A stretch of 64,000 bases of DNA from Ferrovibrio sp046294345 (GTDB taxonomy: Bacteria > Pseudomonadota > Alphaproteobacteria > Ferrovibrionales > Ferrovibrionaceae), in NCBI GenBank assembly GCA_046294345.1, contig JBKBJT010000003.1:74867-138866 (forward strand), in the 5' to 3' direction. Every line of letters starts with the position of its first letter. Position 1 is the first letter of the stretch. Positions 33,624-42,093 of the stretch are shown here, piece after piece. Made by a program: the position numbers and the translations under genes. Under the pieces are notes generated by a model. The model did no database searches. It was not told the DNA's origin and saw nothing but the letters and a program-made list of their open reading frames with translations.

Positions 33624-33649
33624 CACGAGACCTGCAGGGGATAGTCGCC

Positions 33650-33991
33650 ATGAGCGAGAAAGAACAGACATTCGAACGCATCCGCGAAGAACTGGCCGGC
33701 AACGACGTCGTGCTGTTCATGAAGGGCACGCCGGTCTTTCCGCAATGCGGATTTTCGGCCACCGTCGTGCAGGTGCTTTCGCGGCTTGGCCTGAAATTCA
33801 AGGGCGTGGATATCCTGGCCGACCCGGCCATCCGCACCCATCTGAAGGAATTCTCCGACTGGCCGACCTTCCCGCAGCTTTACGTGAAGGGCGAGTTCGT
33901 CGGCGGCTGCGACATCGTGCGCGAGATGTACCAGAACGGCGAGCTGCAGGATTTTCTGAAGCAGAAGGGCGTCGCCTACCAAGAGGCGTAA
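33650..33991 (+). CDS. grxD: Monothiol glutaredoxin (Grx4/GrxD type)
   Basis: This 113-residue glutaredoxin has the CGFS active site at residues 33-36 (PQCGFSATV), KGTPVFP before it, and the glutathione-binding TFPQLYVKGEFVGGCDI. These proteins carry and transfer [2Fe-2S] clusters, usually with BolA. A strong intrinsic terminator follows 32 bp after the stop. Confidence 0.96.
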   Translation: MSEKEQTFERIREELAGNDVVLFMKGTPVFPQCGFSATVVQVLSRLGLKFKGVDILADPAIRTHLKEFSDWPTFPQLYVKGEFVGGCDIVREMYQNGELQDFLKQKGVAYQEA

Positions 33992-34022
33992 CGCCCCCTT
34001 CGCTCGTCCTATGGCATTCATG

Positions 34023-34058
34023 GGCGCGGACAGCTATCCTGTCCGCGCCTTTTTCTTT
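34023..34058 (+). terminator. Strong intrinsic terminator after grxD
   Basis: Perfect 11-bp stem GGCGCGGACAG / CTGTCCGCGCC with loop CTATC, followed by TTTTTCTTT. It ends the purSQL-bolA-grxD transcription unit. Confidence 0.9.
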
Positions 34059-34070
34059 GTCGAGTCCGCC

Positions 34071-34481
34071 ATGCCCAATACCGATGCCGAAACCCTGATC
34101 CAGGCCTATTACGACGCCTTCAATGCCAAGGATGTCGAGGGTTTCCTCGCCCTGCTCACCGATGACGTGGTGCATGACATCAACCAGGGTGAACGCCAGA
34201 CCGGCAAGGCGGCCTTCCGTGTCTTCCTCGAGCGCATGAACCGCTGCTACGAGGAAAAGATCGTCGACCTGTTCGTGATGACCAATGCGGATGGCAGCCG
34301 TGCGGCGGCAGAGTTCACCGTGCTGGGCGTGTATCTGGAAAGCGACGAGGGCCTGCCGCCGGCCGAAGGCCAGCGCTACAGCCTGCCGGCCGGTGCCTTT
34401 TTCGAGATCCGCGACGGCAAGGTGGCGCGCATTTCCAACACCTACAATCTCAACGACTGGATCCGGCAGGTCGGCGGATGA
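34071..34481 (+). CDS. NTF2/SnoaL-like ketosteroid-isomerase fold protein
   Basis: This 136-residue cone-shaped NTF2-like protein starts MPNTDAETLIQAYYDAFNAKDVEGFLALLTDDVVHDINQGE, a typical start for a SnoaL-like small-molecule isomerase or binding protein. ATG at 34071 is chosen; an upstream frame from 34011 crosses the grxD terminator. It overlaps the GNAT gene by 4 bp, which in turn overlaps the nitrilase-like gene, so the three form one operon. Confidence 0.88.
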   Translation: MPNTDAETLIQAYYDAFNAKDVEGFLALLTDDVVHDINQGERQTGKAAFRVFLERMNRCYEEKIVDLFVMTNADGSRAAAEFTVLGVYLESDEGLPPAEGQRYSLPAGAFFEIRDGKVARISNTYNLNDWIRQVGG

Positions 34482-35086
34482 CCAGCGCCGGCGGCGCCAT
34501 CCGTGTTGTCCGGTTCACGGGCGAACAGATGCGCGCCCGGCTCGACGATCTGGCGCGGCTGCGCATCGAGGTGTTCCGCGCCTGGCCCTATCTGTATGAA
34601 GGTTCGCTGGATTACGAGCGCGGCTATATCTCGCGGTATGCCAATGCCCGCACCGGCACCATCGTCGTGGCTCTGGACGGTGATGCGGTCGTTGGCGCCT
34701 CCACCGCGCTGGCGCTGGACGAGGAAGCGGATTACGTGCGTGCGCCGTTTGTGCAGGCCGGCATGGATACGGCGCAGATACTCTATTTCGGCGAATCCGT
34801 GCTGCTGCCGCAATATCGCGGCCACGGCATCGGCGTGAAGTTCTTTGAGGAACGCGAGGCGGCGGCGCTCGGCTTCGGTTATCCGCTCTGCTGCTTCTGT
34901 GGCGTGTTGCGGCCGGACGATCATCCGCTGAAGCCGGCGGATTACGTGCCGCTGGATGCCTTCTGGGGCAAACGCGGTTATGTCAAACGGCCCGATCTGA
35001 TCGCCAGCTTTTCCTGGCGCGATATCGGCGACGCGGCCGAGACGGCCAAACCGATGGTCTACTGGATGAAGGACCTGCGGGCATGA
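34478..35086 (+). CDS. GNAT-family acetyltransferase
   Basis: This 202-residue acetyltransferase-fold protein has the CoA loop in ESVLLPQYRGHGIGVKFFEEREAAALGFG and the later LDAFWGKRGYVKRPDLI. It starts with ATGA overlap to the NTF2-like gene and ends with ATGA overlap to a carbon-nitrogen hydrolase. This tight three-gene set is found in several proteobacteria; the substrate is not known. Confidence 0.87.
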   Translation: MTSAGGAIRVVRFTGEQMRARLDDLARLRIEVFRAWPYLYEGSLDYERGYISRYANARTGTIVVALDGDAVVGASTALALDEEADYVRAPFVQAGMDTAQILYFGESVLLPQYRGHGIGVKFFEEREAAALGFGYPLCCFCGVLRPDDHPLKPADYVPLDAFWGKRGYVKRPDLIASFSWRDIGDAAETAKPMVYWMKDLRA

Positions 35087-35973
35087 AAATAGCCTGCGCG
35101 CAGTATCCCATTGGGCAATTCGCGTCGCTGGAAGACTGGCAGGCCAATGCCGCGTCCTGGGTGCGCCAGGCGGCCGATGCCGGCGCGCAGCTTCTGCTGT
35201 TTCCCGAATATGGCGGCATGGAACTGGCCTCCCTGCTGCCTCAGGATATGCAGCGCGACCTCACCGGCCAGATCGCGGCCATGCAGCAATACCACGATGC
35301 CTATGTCGAGACCTATGCCTCGCTGGCGCGGCAATATGGCGTGTTCGTCGTCGCACCCAGCCTGCCGGTGAAACAGGGCGATGGGTTCATCAACCGCGCC
35401 TATGTCTTCAGTCCGCAGGGCGCGATGGGTTTCCAGGACAAGCGCCAGATGACGCGCTTCGAGCGCGAGGACTGGATCATCCGGGGCGGCGCCGGGCTGA
35501 AAATCTTCGAAGCAAAGATCGGCAACGAGAGGATCCATTTCGGCATCAGTATCTGCTACGACATCGAATTCCCGCTGATCGCCCATGCCCAGGCCGCCGC
35601 CGGCGCGGATCTGCTGCTGGCACCCAGCTGCACGGATACGCTGGCTGGCGCCAACCGCGTGCTGGTCGGTGCCCGGGCGCGGGCGCTGGAGAACCAGGTC
35701 TACGTCGCCGTCGCGCCCACAGTGGGCGATGCCGCTTGGTCGCCGGCGGTGGACGTGAATGTCGGCTGGGCCGGCGTCTTCGCCGCGCCGGATCGCGGCC
35801 TGCCCGACGATGGCGTGATCGTGCAGGGCGAGCTCAATCGCCCCGGCTGGATTTACGCCGATCTGGATTTTGGCCTGCTGCGCCGCGCGCGCGACAATGC
35901 CCAGGTCTTCACCCGCCGCGACTGGGACGGCCAGATGATGCCGTCCCTCGCCGTCGCGGTCGAAACGCTCTGA
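35083..35973 (+). CDS. Carbon-nitrogen hydrolase (nitrilase superfamily)
   Basis: This 296-residue amidase/nitrilase-fold enzyme has the catalytic Glu in LLFPEYGGME (about 40-47), Lys in QDKRQMTRFE (about 118-127) and Cys in GISICYDIEFP (about 150-160). The family hydrolyses amides or nitriles in the cytosol. With the GNAT and NTF2-like genes it may process one amine-derived metabolite. The stop is 3 bp from the convergent wrbA-like gene. Confidence 0.92.
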   Translation: MKIACAQYPIGQFASLEDWQANAASWVRQAADAGAQLLLFPEYGGMELASLLPQDMQRDLTGQIAAMQQYHDAYVETYASLARQYGVFVVAPSLPVKQGDGFINRAYVFSPQGAMGFQDKRQMTRFEREDWIIRGGAGLKIFEAKIGNERIHFGISICYDIEFPLIAHAQAAAGADLLLAPSCTDTLAGANRVLVGARARALENQVYVAVAPTVGDAAWSPAVDVNVGWAGVFAAPDRGLPDDGVIVQGELNRPGWIYADLDFGLLRRARDNAQVFTRRDWDGQMMPSLAVAVETL

Positions 35974-35976
35974 CGC

Positions 35977-36558
35977 TTACGCATCCACCAGTTCGCGCGC
36001 CGGCTTGTAGGCCTTCGCCGTCTCGGCCACGCGCTGGCCCAGGTGTTTCGCGGTCTCCAGGTCGCTGGCGATCGGGCCGTGTTCGGGGCCTTGGTCGGCA
36101 TTCGACTGCGCCATGGCACCGAGGAAACTGCCCAGGCGGTTGAGGTCGTTCACGCTGCCCTTGGAATTGTTGTTGCCTGGCATCAGGCCGAGGCTGACCC
36201 AGATCATGCCGTGCTGCGCGGCGAAGACCGAGATCTGCATCAGCGTGTTCAGCTTGTCGCCCGACTGCGAGGCCGAGTTGGTGAAGCCGGCAGCCAGCTT
36301 GCCGTTCCATTTGCCCCAGACCTTCGACGTGCCGTCCATCCAGGTTTTGAACGGGCCTGACACGCTGCCCATGTAGGTGGGCGAACCGAACACGATGGCG
36401 TCGGCAGCATTCAGTTCGGCGACACGTGCCTCGGCCTCTGCCACCGGGATCAGCAGGGCTTTGGCGCCGGCCACGCGGGCAATGCCCTCGGCCACGGCTT
36501 CCGCCTGCTTCTGGGTGTGGCCGTAGCCGGAATGATAGACGATGGCAACCTTGGTCAT
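35977..36558 (-). CDS. Flavodoxin-fold NAD(P)H:quinone oxidoreductase, WrbA-like
   Basis: This 193-residue flavoprotein has the FMN phosphate loop YHSGYGHTQKQAEAV and FGSPTYMGSVSGPFKTWMDGTSKVWGKWNGKLAAGFTNSAS, matching the WrbA type that reduces quinones by two electrons and avoids semiquinone radicals. It diverges from an HxlR regulator over an AT-rich region with dyads, which suggests induction by quinones or electrophiles. Confidence 0.9.
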   Translation of the reverse strand: MTKVAIVYHSGYGHTQKQAEAVAEGIARVAGAKALLIPVAEAEARVAELNAADAIVFGSPTYMGSVSGPFKTWMDGTSKVWGKWNGKLAAGFTNSASQSGDKLNTLMQISVFAAQHGMIWVSLGLMPGNNNSKGSVNDLNRLGSFLGAMAQSNADQGPEHGPIASDLETAKHLGQRVAETAKAYKPARELVDA

Positions 36559-36592
36559 TGGATAAGTCCCTGATTTGGATAAGAATTAATGA

Positions 36593-36677
36593 TTACCTGA
36601 AGCGCATTAGTTACTTCAGGTAAGTATAAAATATGAGCTATTGATTTCTTTAGTAAAGTAGATACTTAAAAGTAAGT
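36593..36677. promoter_or_regulatory. HxlR/YodB-type operator region
   Basis: The 187-bp gap between the flavodoxin and HxlR genes holds three dyads. One is a long one, TTACCTGAAG...CTTCAGGTAA (36593-36623, 11-bp spacer). Nested in its right half is TACTT-N5-AAGTA (36612-36626). A third, TACTT-AA-AAGTA (36663-36674), extends to ACTTA-N4-TAAGT at 36677. TACT...AGTA half-sites are the type bound by HxlR/YodB regulators. Confidence 0.6.
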
Positions 36678-36751
36678 CCATTTCTTGAACCACACTGTAA
36701 CCGCCGTCACGCCCTTCGGCGCACGGATCGGCCGCGACAAGGATTATGCTG

Positions 36752-37168
36752 ATGTCCGCCATGTCCGATTCAGCCCCGCCTGCCCCGACTAAGTCCACCA
36801 GCCAGCCGGACGAGAAATTCGCCTGCCCGGTCGATGCCGTGCTGCGGCTGCTGATGGGGCCGTGGACCACCTACATCCTCTATGTGCTGCGCAGCCAGGG
36901 CCCGCGCCGCTTCGGCGAACTGAAGCGCGAGATCCACGGCATCTCGGCCAAGGTGCTGACCGAACGCCTGCGTATGCTGGAGGACGCGCGCCTGGTGCAT
37001 CGCGACTATCGCGCCACCATTCCGCCGCAGGTGACCTATTCGCTGGCGCCGCGCGGCGAGGAGCTCAACCCGATGCTCGATATGGTGCGCGACATCGCGC
37101 TGCGCTGGCGCGATGAAGACGCGCCCCAGGCGGCACGTCAGGCGCTACCGCGGCAGGCGGCGGAGTAA
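36752..37168 (+). CDS. HxlR-family redox-type transcriptional regulator
   Basis: This 138-residue winged-helix protein has CPVDAVLRLLMGPWTTYILYVLRSQGPRRFGELKREIHGISAKVLTERLRMLEDARLV. The single early Cys in the CPV motif occupies the place of the sensing Cys in YodB/HypR. ATG at 36752 is favoured because AAGGA lies about 8 bases upstream; ATGs at 36746 and 36761 are also possible. It is divergent from the WrbA-like quinone reductase and probably represses it until its Cys is modified. Confidence 0.88.
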   Translation: MSAMSDSAPPAPTKSTSQPDEKFACPVDAVLRLLMGPWTTYILYVLRSQGPRRFGELKREIHGISAKVLTERLRMLEDARLVHRDYRATIPPQVTYSLAPRGEELNPMLDMVRDIALRWRDEDAPQAARQALPRQAAE

Positions 37169-37172
37169 CGCC

Positions 37173-37586
37173 TCAAATCAGATTGTGGAATTTGAGCAGC
37201 GCGTCCAGGCGCTGCTTCAGCGCGGCCAGCGATACCGGCTTGACCATGTAACCGTCCACCTTGAGCTGCTTGGCGGTCAGCACGGTTTCCTGCTGCTTGT
37301 CGGCGGTGAGGAAGACCACCGGCGTCGCGGCGATATCCTCGTTCTTGAAGCCGCGCAGCATGCTGAGGTAGCCCAAGCCGTCCATCGGCTCCATATGCAC
37401 GTCGCACAGCACCACCTGCGGCCGCGTGCGCACGGTTTCCTTGAATCCGTCGCCGCCTTCCTTGGCCTCGTTGATATGCTGAAAGCCGATCTGCCGCAGC
37501 AGGCCGGTGATCATGTGCCGCGTATAGGATTCATCCTCGATCACCAGGATGCGCAGATCCTTGTACCGGCTGCTGTCATCGATCAT
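37173..37586 (-). CDS. Single-domain response regulator (CheY-like)
   Basis: This 137-residue receiver domain has no output domain. The acidic pocket is E17/D18, the phospho-acceptor D62 (VVLCDVHMEPMDG), the switch T94 and K116 (MVKP). It overlaps the upstream hybrid kinase gene by 4 bp, so it is the likely phosphoryl target of that kinase's HPt domain and may act by protein contact. Confidence 0.93.
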   Translation of the reverse strand: MIDDSSRYKDLRILVIEDESYTRHMITGLLRQIGFQHINEAKEGGDGFKETVRTRPQVVLCDVHMEPMDGLGYLSMLRGFKNEDIAATPVVFLTADKQQETVLTAKQLKVDGYMVKPVSLAALKQRLDALLKFHNLI

Positions 37587-40500
37587 GCGGTTATGTCCTC
37601 GTTCTCAAGGATGATGGGCAGCAGATCGCGCAGTTCATCCAGCGTGGGGCCCAGCATTTCCGCCATCAGGGTCATCATGGCGGTATCCGCCTCGTCGCAG
37701 GCATCCTGCAGGTCGCTGGCGATGGTGCCCAGGCGTTTAGCGCCCACCGAATATGCGCCGCCCTTCAGGGCATGGGCCAACGGGCGCACGACCTGCGGAT
37801 CGCCGCCCCGCACGGCTTCGGTGATTGCGGCCACGCGCTGGCCGGCATCGGCGACGAAATCGCGCAGAAGCTGTCGCGCCAGGTCGTTGAAACCGCCGAA
37901 ACTCTCGTGCAGCTGCGACGGGTCGAAAATGTCGCGGTCCCAGCTTAGGCGCCGCGCTGCCGCCGGCGGCTGTTCAGCGGCCGTCATAGCGTCAGCCGGT
38001 CGGCGCAGCGGCAGGGCCCGGGGCAGCCATGTCTCCAGCATCGCGGCCAGGGCGCGGGAATTCACCGGCTTGCTCAGATAACCGTCCATGCCGGCCTCCA
38101 GGCATTGCTGCTCGGTGCCGGTCAACGCGTCGGCGGTGAGCGCGATGATCGGCAGGCGCGGTCGTCCGTCGGCTTCAAGGGCGCGGATGCGGGCGGTCAG
38201 CTCGAATCCGTCCATCTCGGGCATATGGAAATCGGTCAGCAGCAGGCCATGGCCGCCGCGCGCATACAGCGCCAGCGCCGCCGCGCCATGATCGCCGATC
38301 TCGCAGGCATAGCCCATGCGCGCCAGCATCTGTTCGATCACCAGGCGGTTGGTGGGATTGTCCTCCGCCACCAGGATCAGGGCATTGGCGGCCCGCGCGA
38401 TTTCGATATCGGGCGGCGCGAAGGCCATGTCTTCGCGGAATGTCGCCGCCATGCTGGCGGGATCGATCCGTCCCGTGGCGATGCCGGCCGCGCGACGCAG
38501 GCTGGCGCCGCTGAGCGGATAGGTCAAGGCGATATGGAAACGGCTGCGCGCGGCGGCATCGAGCGTCGAAACCAGGGCTCGCGGCGCCAGCAGTCCGAAT
38601 GTGATCTTGCCGCCTCCATCCTGCCGTTGGGCGCCGAGCCGATCCGGTGCCTGCAGGGCGCCATCGCCACACCGGGCATCCACCAGCACCAGGTCGAAAT
38701 CCTGGGTCGCCGTCAGGTCCTGCGCCGCTGTCATGCCGGCCACGGCAGCGACCTCGGCGCCAGCGGCCTGCAGATGGCGCATCGCGACGGCCTGGTGTTC
38801 GGCCGGCAGGCCCACCAGCAGCGCGCTAAGGGCGTCGTAATCCTGCCCTGCGGTTTCGGCTGTATCGGCCAGCGGCAGCGGCAACTCGAACCAGAAGACG
38901 GAACCCTGGCCGAAACCGCTGTCGACGCCGATCCGCCCGCCCATCATCTCGCAAAGCCGGCGGCAGATCGAAAGCCCCAGGCCGGTGCCGCCATACTTCC
39001 GCGCGGTCGAGGAATCCGCCTGCTCGAAGGGCTGGAACAGCCGCTGCATCTGCTCCGGCGTCAGGCCGATGCCGCTGTCGCGCACCTCGAAGCGCAGCCA
39101 GTCGTCGCCGTTCTCTTTGGTCAGCGGCATCACCTTCAGGGTGACGGCACCCTCATGGGTGAACTTCACCGCGTTGCCGCCGAGATTGAGCAGCACCTGT
39201 CGCAGTCTGGTCGGATCGCCGATGCGCCGGTCGGCAAGTGAGGGATCAATATCGACCGCCAGCTCCAGCATCTTCTCATCGGCGCGCGATGCCAGCAGCT
39301 CGCCCACGCCATCCACCGTCTCGGCGAGGGAAAAGGCGACATGCTCGATATCCAGTCGTCCTGCCTCGATCTTGGAGAAATCGAGGATGTCGTTGATCAC
39401 GGTCAGCAGGGCCTGGGCGGAATCGCGGATCACGCGGGCCATGCGGTGCTGTTCGCCGTTCAGGGGCGTGAGTTCCAGCATCTCGGCCATCGACATCACG
39501 CCGTTCATCGGCGTGCGGATCTCGTGGCTCATGGTGGCGAGGAAATTCGACTTCGCCCGCGTCGCCGCCTCGGCCTGGTCGCGCGCCGCCACCAGCTCGC
39601 GCTCGGCCCGCTGCCGCGCCGTCATCTCCACGCGCAGTTTCACCGCATAGGCAATGACCGCTGCCGCAATCGCCGTACCGAGCAGCAGCAGCAGGAGATT
39701 GCGCTCCAGATCGCGCCGTGCGGCGGCAGTCACCAGGTGCAGGTCCTGCGCCAGATACACATGCATCGGCATCGCCGCCTCGCCGCGCAGTTCCGTGCGC
39801 GTCATGATGTATTCTGTGCCGCCGAAGCCGACGCGCTGCACCAGGCCCGATGCCGGCGCCGCATCGATCAGCGCACGTTCCAGGCTGCCGGATCGACTCA
39901 GGGATTGCAGGGCATCGGCCACGTTGCCACCGGTCTTTTCAAGAACCGTGCGCAATTGCGGATGGCCCACCATGGCGCCGGCCGGGTCGGTGGCGAAGAC
40001 GATGCTGCCGGCGTGGTTCAGCATGTCCTGACGCTCGCGCAGGATGTCGGACAGCGATTCAATCGTCATGTCGATGCCCAGCACGGCCCACAGGCGGCCA
40101 TCGCGCCGCCGCAGCGCGCGCGCATGGGTGACGCCCAGCTTGCCGGTCGAGGCGAAGACATACGGTTTGGTCCAGATCGCGGCATGGCGACTGGCCAGGG
40201 CCTCGCGATACCATGGCCGTTGGCGCGGATCGTAGCCATCGGTCGGCAGGTCCAGCGCGACCCAGCCGCTGCCGTCGCGTGCGGCATAGAACCAGCGATT
40301 CTGCGGACCGGTGCGGCCCGCCTGCAACAGTCGTCGCCGCGTGCCCATGGCCGGATCGAGCCGGTCGCCGGCCCGCTCCGTCACGGCGGCCGGCACGTAT
40401 TCCTGGCTGTGCAGGAAACGGCCATCGGGAAAACCGAGATAAAGGCCGTTGATCTGCGGCAGGCGCCGCACCGGGTGACCGGCCAGCGCAAAGAACAGCC

Positions 40501-40753
40501 GTTCGACATCGGCGAAAGCCAGCTCGTCCAGTCGCGCCTCGATCACGGCATCGGCAATCGCGATCGCCGGTATGAACAGCGTGTCGAAGCTGTCGCCGAT
40601 CTCGGTGGTCAGCGCGGTCAGCGCCGCTTCGGCATTGGCGGCCAGCCGCGTTTCCTGGCGCTGCTGCAGCATCAGCGCCGCTAGCCCGCCGAGCAGCAGG
40701 ATGGCTGCCACGGCCAGGATCGGCAATGCCTGTCGGCGCAACGCAGTGATCAT
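37583..40753 (-). CDS. Hybrid sensor histidine kinase with Cache, two REC-like and HPt domains
   Basis: This 1056-residue membrane kinase has TM1 (about 8-30), a periplasmic dCache sensor (about 35-345), TM2 (about 351-371), HisKA with H410 (ATMSHEIRTPMNG), and an ATPase domain with N527, DSGIGL (559-564) and GGTGLGLSI (588-596). A degenerate receiver (about 640-770) lacks the usual DD/D pattern. A second, intact receiver has E797/D798 and D841 (LLLTDFHMPEMDG), and a C-terminal HPt carries H994 (LAHALKGGA). A His-Asp-His-Asp relay to the co-encoded receiver is likely. The ligand is unknown. Confidence 0.94.
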   Translation of the reverse strand: MITALRRQALPILAVAAILLLGGLAALMLQQRQETRLAANAEAALTALTTEIGDSFDTLFIPAIAIADAVIEARLDELAFADVERLFFALAGHPVRRLPQINGLYLGFPDGRFLHSQEYVPAAVTERAGDRLDPAMGTRRRLLQAGRTGPQNRWFYAARDGSGWVALDLPTDGYDPRQRPWYREALASRHAAIWTKPYVFASTGKLGVTHARALRRRDGRLWAVLGIDMTIESLSDILRERQDMLNHAGSIVFATDPAGAMVGHPQLRTVLEKTGGNVADALQSLSRSGSLERALIDAAPASGLVQRVGFGGTEYIMTRTELRGEAAMPMHVYLAQDLHLVTAAARRDLERNLLLLLLGTAIAAAVIAYAVKLRVEMTARQRAERELVAARDQAEAATRAKSNFLATMSHEIRTPMNGVMSMAEMLELTPLNGEQHRMARVIRDSAQALLTVINDILDFSKIEAGRLDIEHVAFSLAETVDGVGELLASRADEKMLELAVDIDPSLADRRIGDPTRLRQVLLNLGGNAVKFTHEGAVTLKVMPLTKENGDDWLRFEVRDSGIGLTPEQMQRLFQPFEQADSSTARKYGGTGLGLSICRRLCEMMGGRIGVDSGFGQGSVFWFELPLPLADTAETAGQDYDALSALLVGLPAEHQAVAMRHLQAAGAEVAAVAGMTAAQDLTATQDFDLVLVDARCGDGALQAPDRLGAQRQDGGGKITFGLLAPRALVSTLDAAARSRFHIALTYPLSGASLRRAAGIATGRIDPASMAATFREDMAFAPPDIEIARAANALILVAEDNPTNRLVIEQMLARMGYACEIGDHGAAALALYARGGHGLLLTDFHMPEMDGFELTARIRALEADGRPRLPIIALTADALTGTEQQCLEAGMDGYLSKPVNSRALAAMLETWLPRALPLRRPADAMTAAEQPPAAARRLSWDRDIFDPSQLHESFGGFNDLARQLLRDFVADAGQRVAAITEAVRGGDPQVVRPLAHALKGGAYSVGAKRLGTIASDLQDACDEADTAMMTLMAEMLGPTLDELRDLLPIILENEDITA

Positions 40754-40812
40754 TTGCCGGGCCGCCCTTCCCCCATAGGTGGTGAAAGTAAACGCCGACG
40801 CCGGCCTGCGGG

Positions 40813-40850
40813 CAACAAAAAAGGCCGCTCTGTCGAGCGGCCTTTTCCGT
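40813..40850 (-). terminator. Intrinsic terminator of rpsD
   Basis: A 12-bp stem AAAAGGCCGCTC / GAGCGGCCTTTT with loop TGTC lies 25 bp past the rpsD stop. On the minus strand it is followed by a T-run (T6), the right orientation for rpsD. Confidence 0.88.
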
Positions 40851-40870
40851 ATTCGGTATGAACCGGTCTC

Positions 40871-41485
40871 TTAGCGCGAGTAGTACTCGACGACCAGGTT
40901 CGGTTCCATCTTGACCGGATAGGGCACATCGGCCAGCAGCGGCACGCGCGTGAAGGTGGCCTTCAGCTTGCCCTGGTCCATGTCGATATAGTCGGGCACG
41001 TCGCGCTCGCTCGACTTCACGGATTCCAGCACGAAGGGATAATCCTTCGCGGCGCCGCGCACTTCGATCACGTCGCCGATCTTCACCTGATAGCTCGGGA
41101 TGGTGACGCGCTTGCCGTTGACCAGGATATGGCCGTGGTTGACGAACTGGCGGGCGGCGAACACGGTCGCCACCACCTTCATGCGGTAGACCACGGCATC
41201 CAGGCGGCGCTCGAGCAGGCCGACCAGGTTCTCCGAGGTGTCGCCGCGGCGACGGTTCGCTTCCGCATAGGCGCGGCGGAACTGCTTCTCGGTGATGTTG
41301 CCGTAATAGCCCTTCAGGCGCTGCTTGGCCATCAACTGCACGCCGTAATCCGACGGCTTCTTGCGCTTCTGGCCATGCTGGCCCGGCGGATATTCGCGCT
41401 TGTTGAGCGGGCTCTTGGCGCGGCCCCAGAGGTTTTCGCCGAGGCGGCGGTTAATCTTGTACTTGGATTCCTGACGCTTGGTCAT
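40871..41485 (-). CDS. rpsD: 30S ribosomal protein S4
   Basis: This 204-residue primary rRNA-binding protein of the small subunit starts MTKRQESKYKINRRLGENLWGRAKSPLNKREYPPGQHG and has the S4 domain with ERRLDAVVYRM and RQFVNHGHILVNGKRV. It stands alone here, as in many alphaproteobacteria, not in the alpha operon. An AGGACTGAAG ribosome site and a clear terminator frame it. Confidence 0.98.
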   Translation of the reverse strand: MTKRQESKYKINRRLGENLWGRAKSPLNKREYPPGQHGQKRKKPSDYGVQLMAKQRLKGYYGNITEKQFRRAYAEANRRRGDTSENLVGLLERRLDAVVYRMKVVATVFAARQFVNHGHILVNGKRVTIPSYQVKIGDVIEVRGAAKDYPFVLESVKSSERDVPDYIDMDQGKLKATFTRVPLLADVPYPVKMEPNLVVEYYSR

Positions 41486-42093
41486 TCTTCAGTCCTGAAT
41501 TCGGCGCATGAGGGGAAGGCAGCCACGACGACCCGTTCATGCAAGGAATGCCGATCCCCCCGGTGAGGAGCCGGGGAGGGCGCGCGCATCATAGGGATGA
41601 ACCGCCCCCCGTCAAGCTTGCATTGGGCCGACCGGCGCCGCGGAAGTGTGCAGCAAAGGCCAAATGACGCTGCCGGTTGCTCTATTTATTACTCAAAAGC
41701 GGCCAACCGGCCGCCATGAATACTCGATTTCTACTTATAGTGTAATTGAATCAAAGACTAAGCCAGCTTGCGCCCGATGGGTGCAACCTATACTACTTGA
41801 ATATTCGCTCCGATCACGGAGCAGCTTGGGGGCACAAGCTGGGGCAAAAATCCGCAGCAATCGGGGCAGATCGCGTCCGTTCGACCGACGGGGGCGCGTG
41901 GCGCCGTTCGGCCGGCGCAATGCCGCCCGCAAGTATTTCCCCCCAAGTATTTCCCCAGACAAAACCAGACATACAGCCAGAAAACAGCCAGAGAGACAGG
42001 CGATGCGCATGTATAGCGTGACTATTGGCGTGGCAGGACCTTGCCCGATGCAGTTCCCCGTGCAGTCCCCGATGAGCCCGCAGGCCTGACCCC
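41486..42093. other. 608-bp intergenic region between rpsD and a chemoreceptor
   Basis: This is the longest gap in the window. It must hold the leftward rpsD promoter and the rightward chemoreceptor promoter. Part of it (41680-41830) is AT-rich compared with its surroundings. Visible items: a small hairpin GCGGCC-AACC-GGCCGC at 41699-41714, which on the minus strand is followed by TTTT; a tandem pair of CAAGTATTTCCCC (41930-41956); and a 28-codon frame (42003-42089) ending just before the chemoreceptor ATG. No recognisable gene or RNA is seen. Confidence 0.5.
41930..41956 (+). repeat. Short tandem repeat CAAGTATTTCCCC x2
   Basis: Two copies of a 13-base unit with a 14-base period, about 140 bp upstream of the chemoreceptor start. 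No function is evident; it resembles other short tandem duplications in this window. Confidence 0.8.

Noticed and set aside
41930..41956. Possible CRISPR-like or iteron repeat
   Set aside because: There are only two units and no spacers or replication gene; it is a short tandem duplication.
42003..42089. 28-codon frame before the chemoreceptor
   Set aside because: It has no good ribosome site or recognisable content; Met/Pro/Gln-rich text looks like chance. It is mentioned only within the gap entry.
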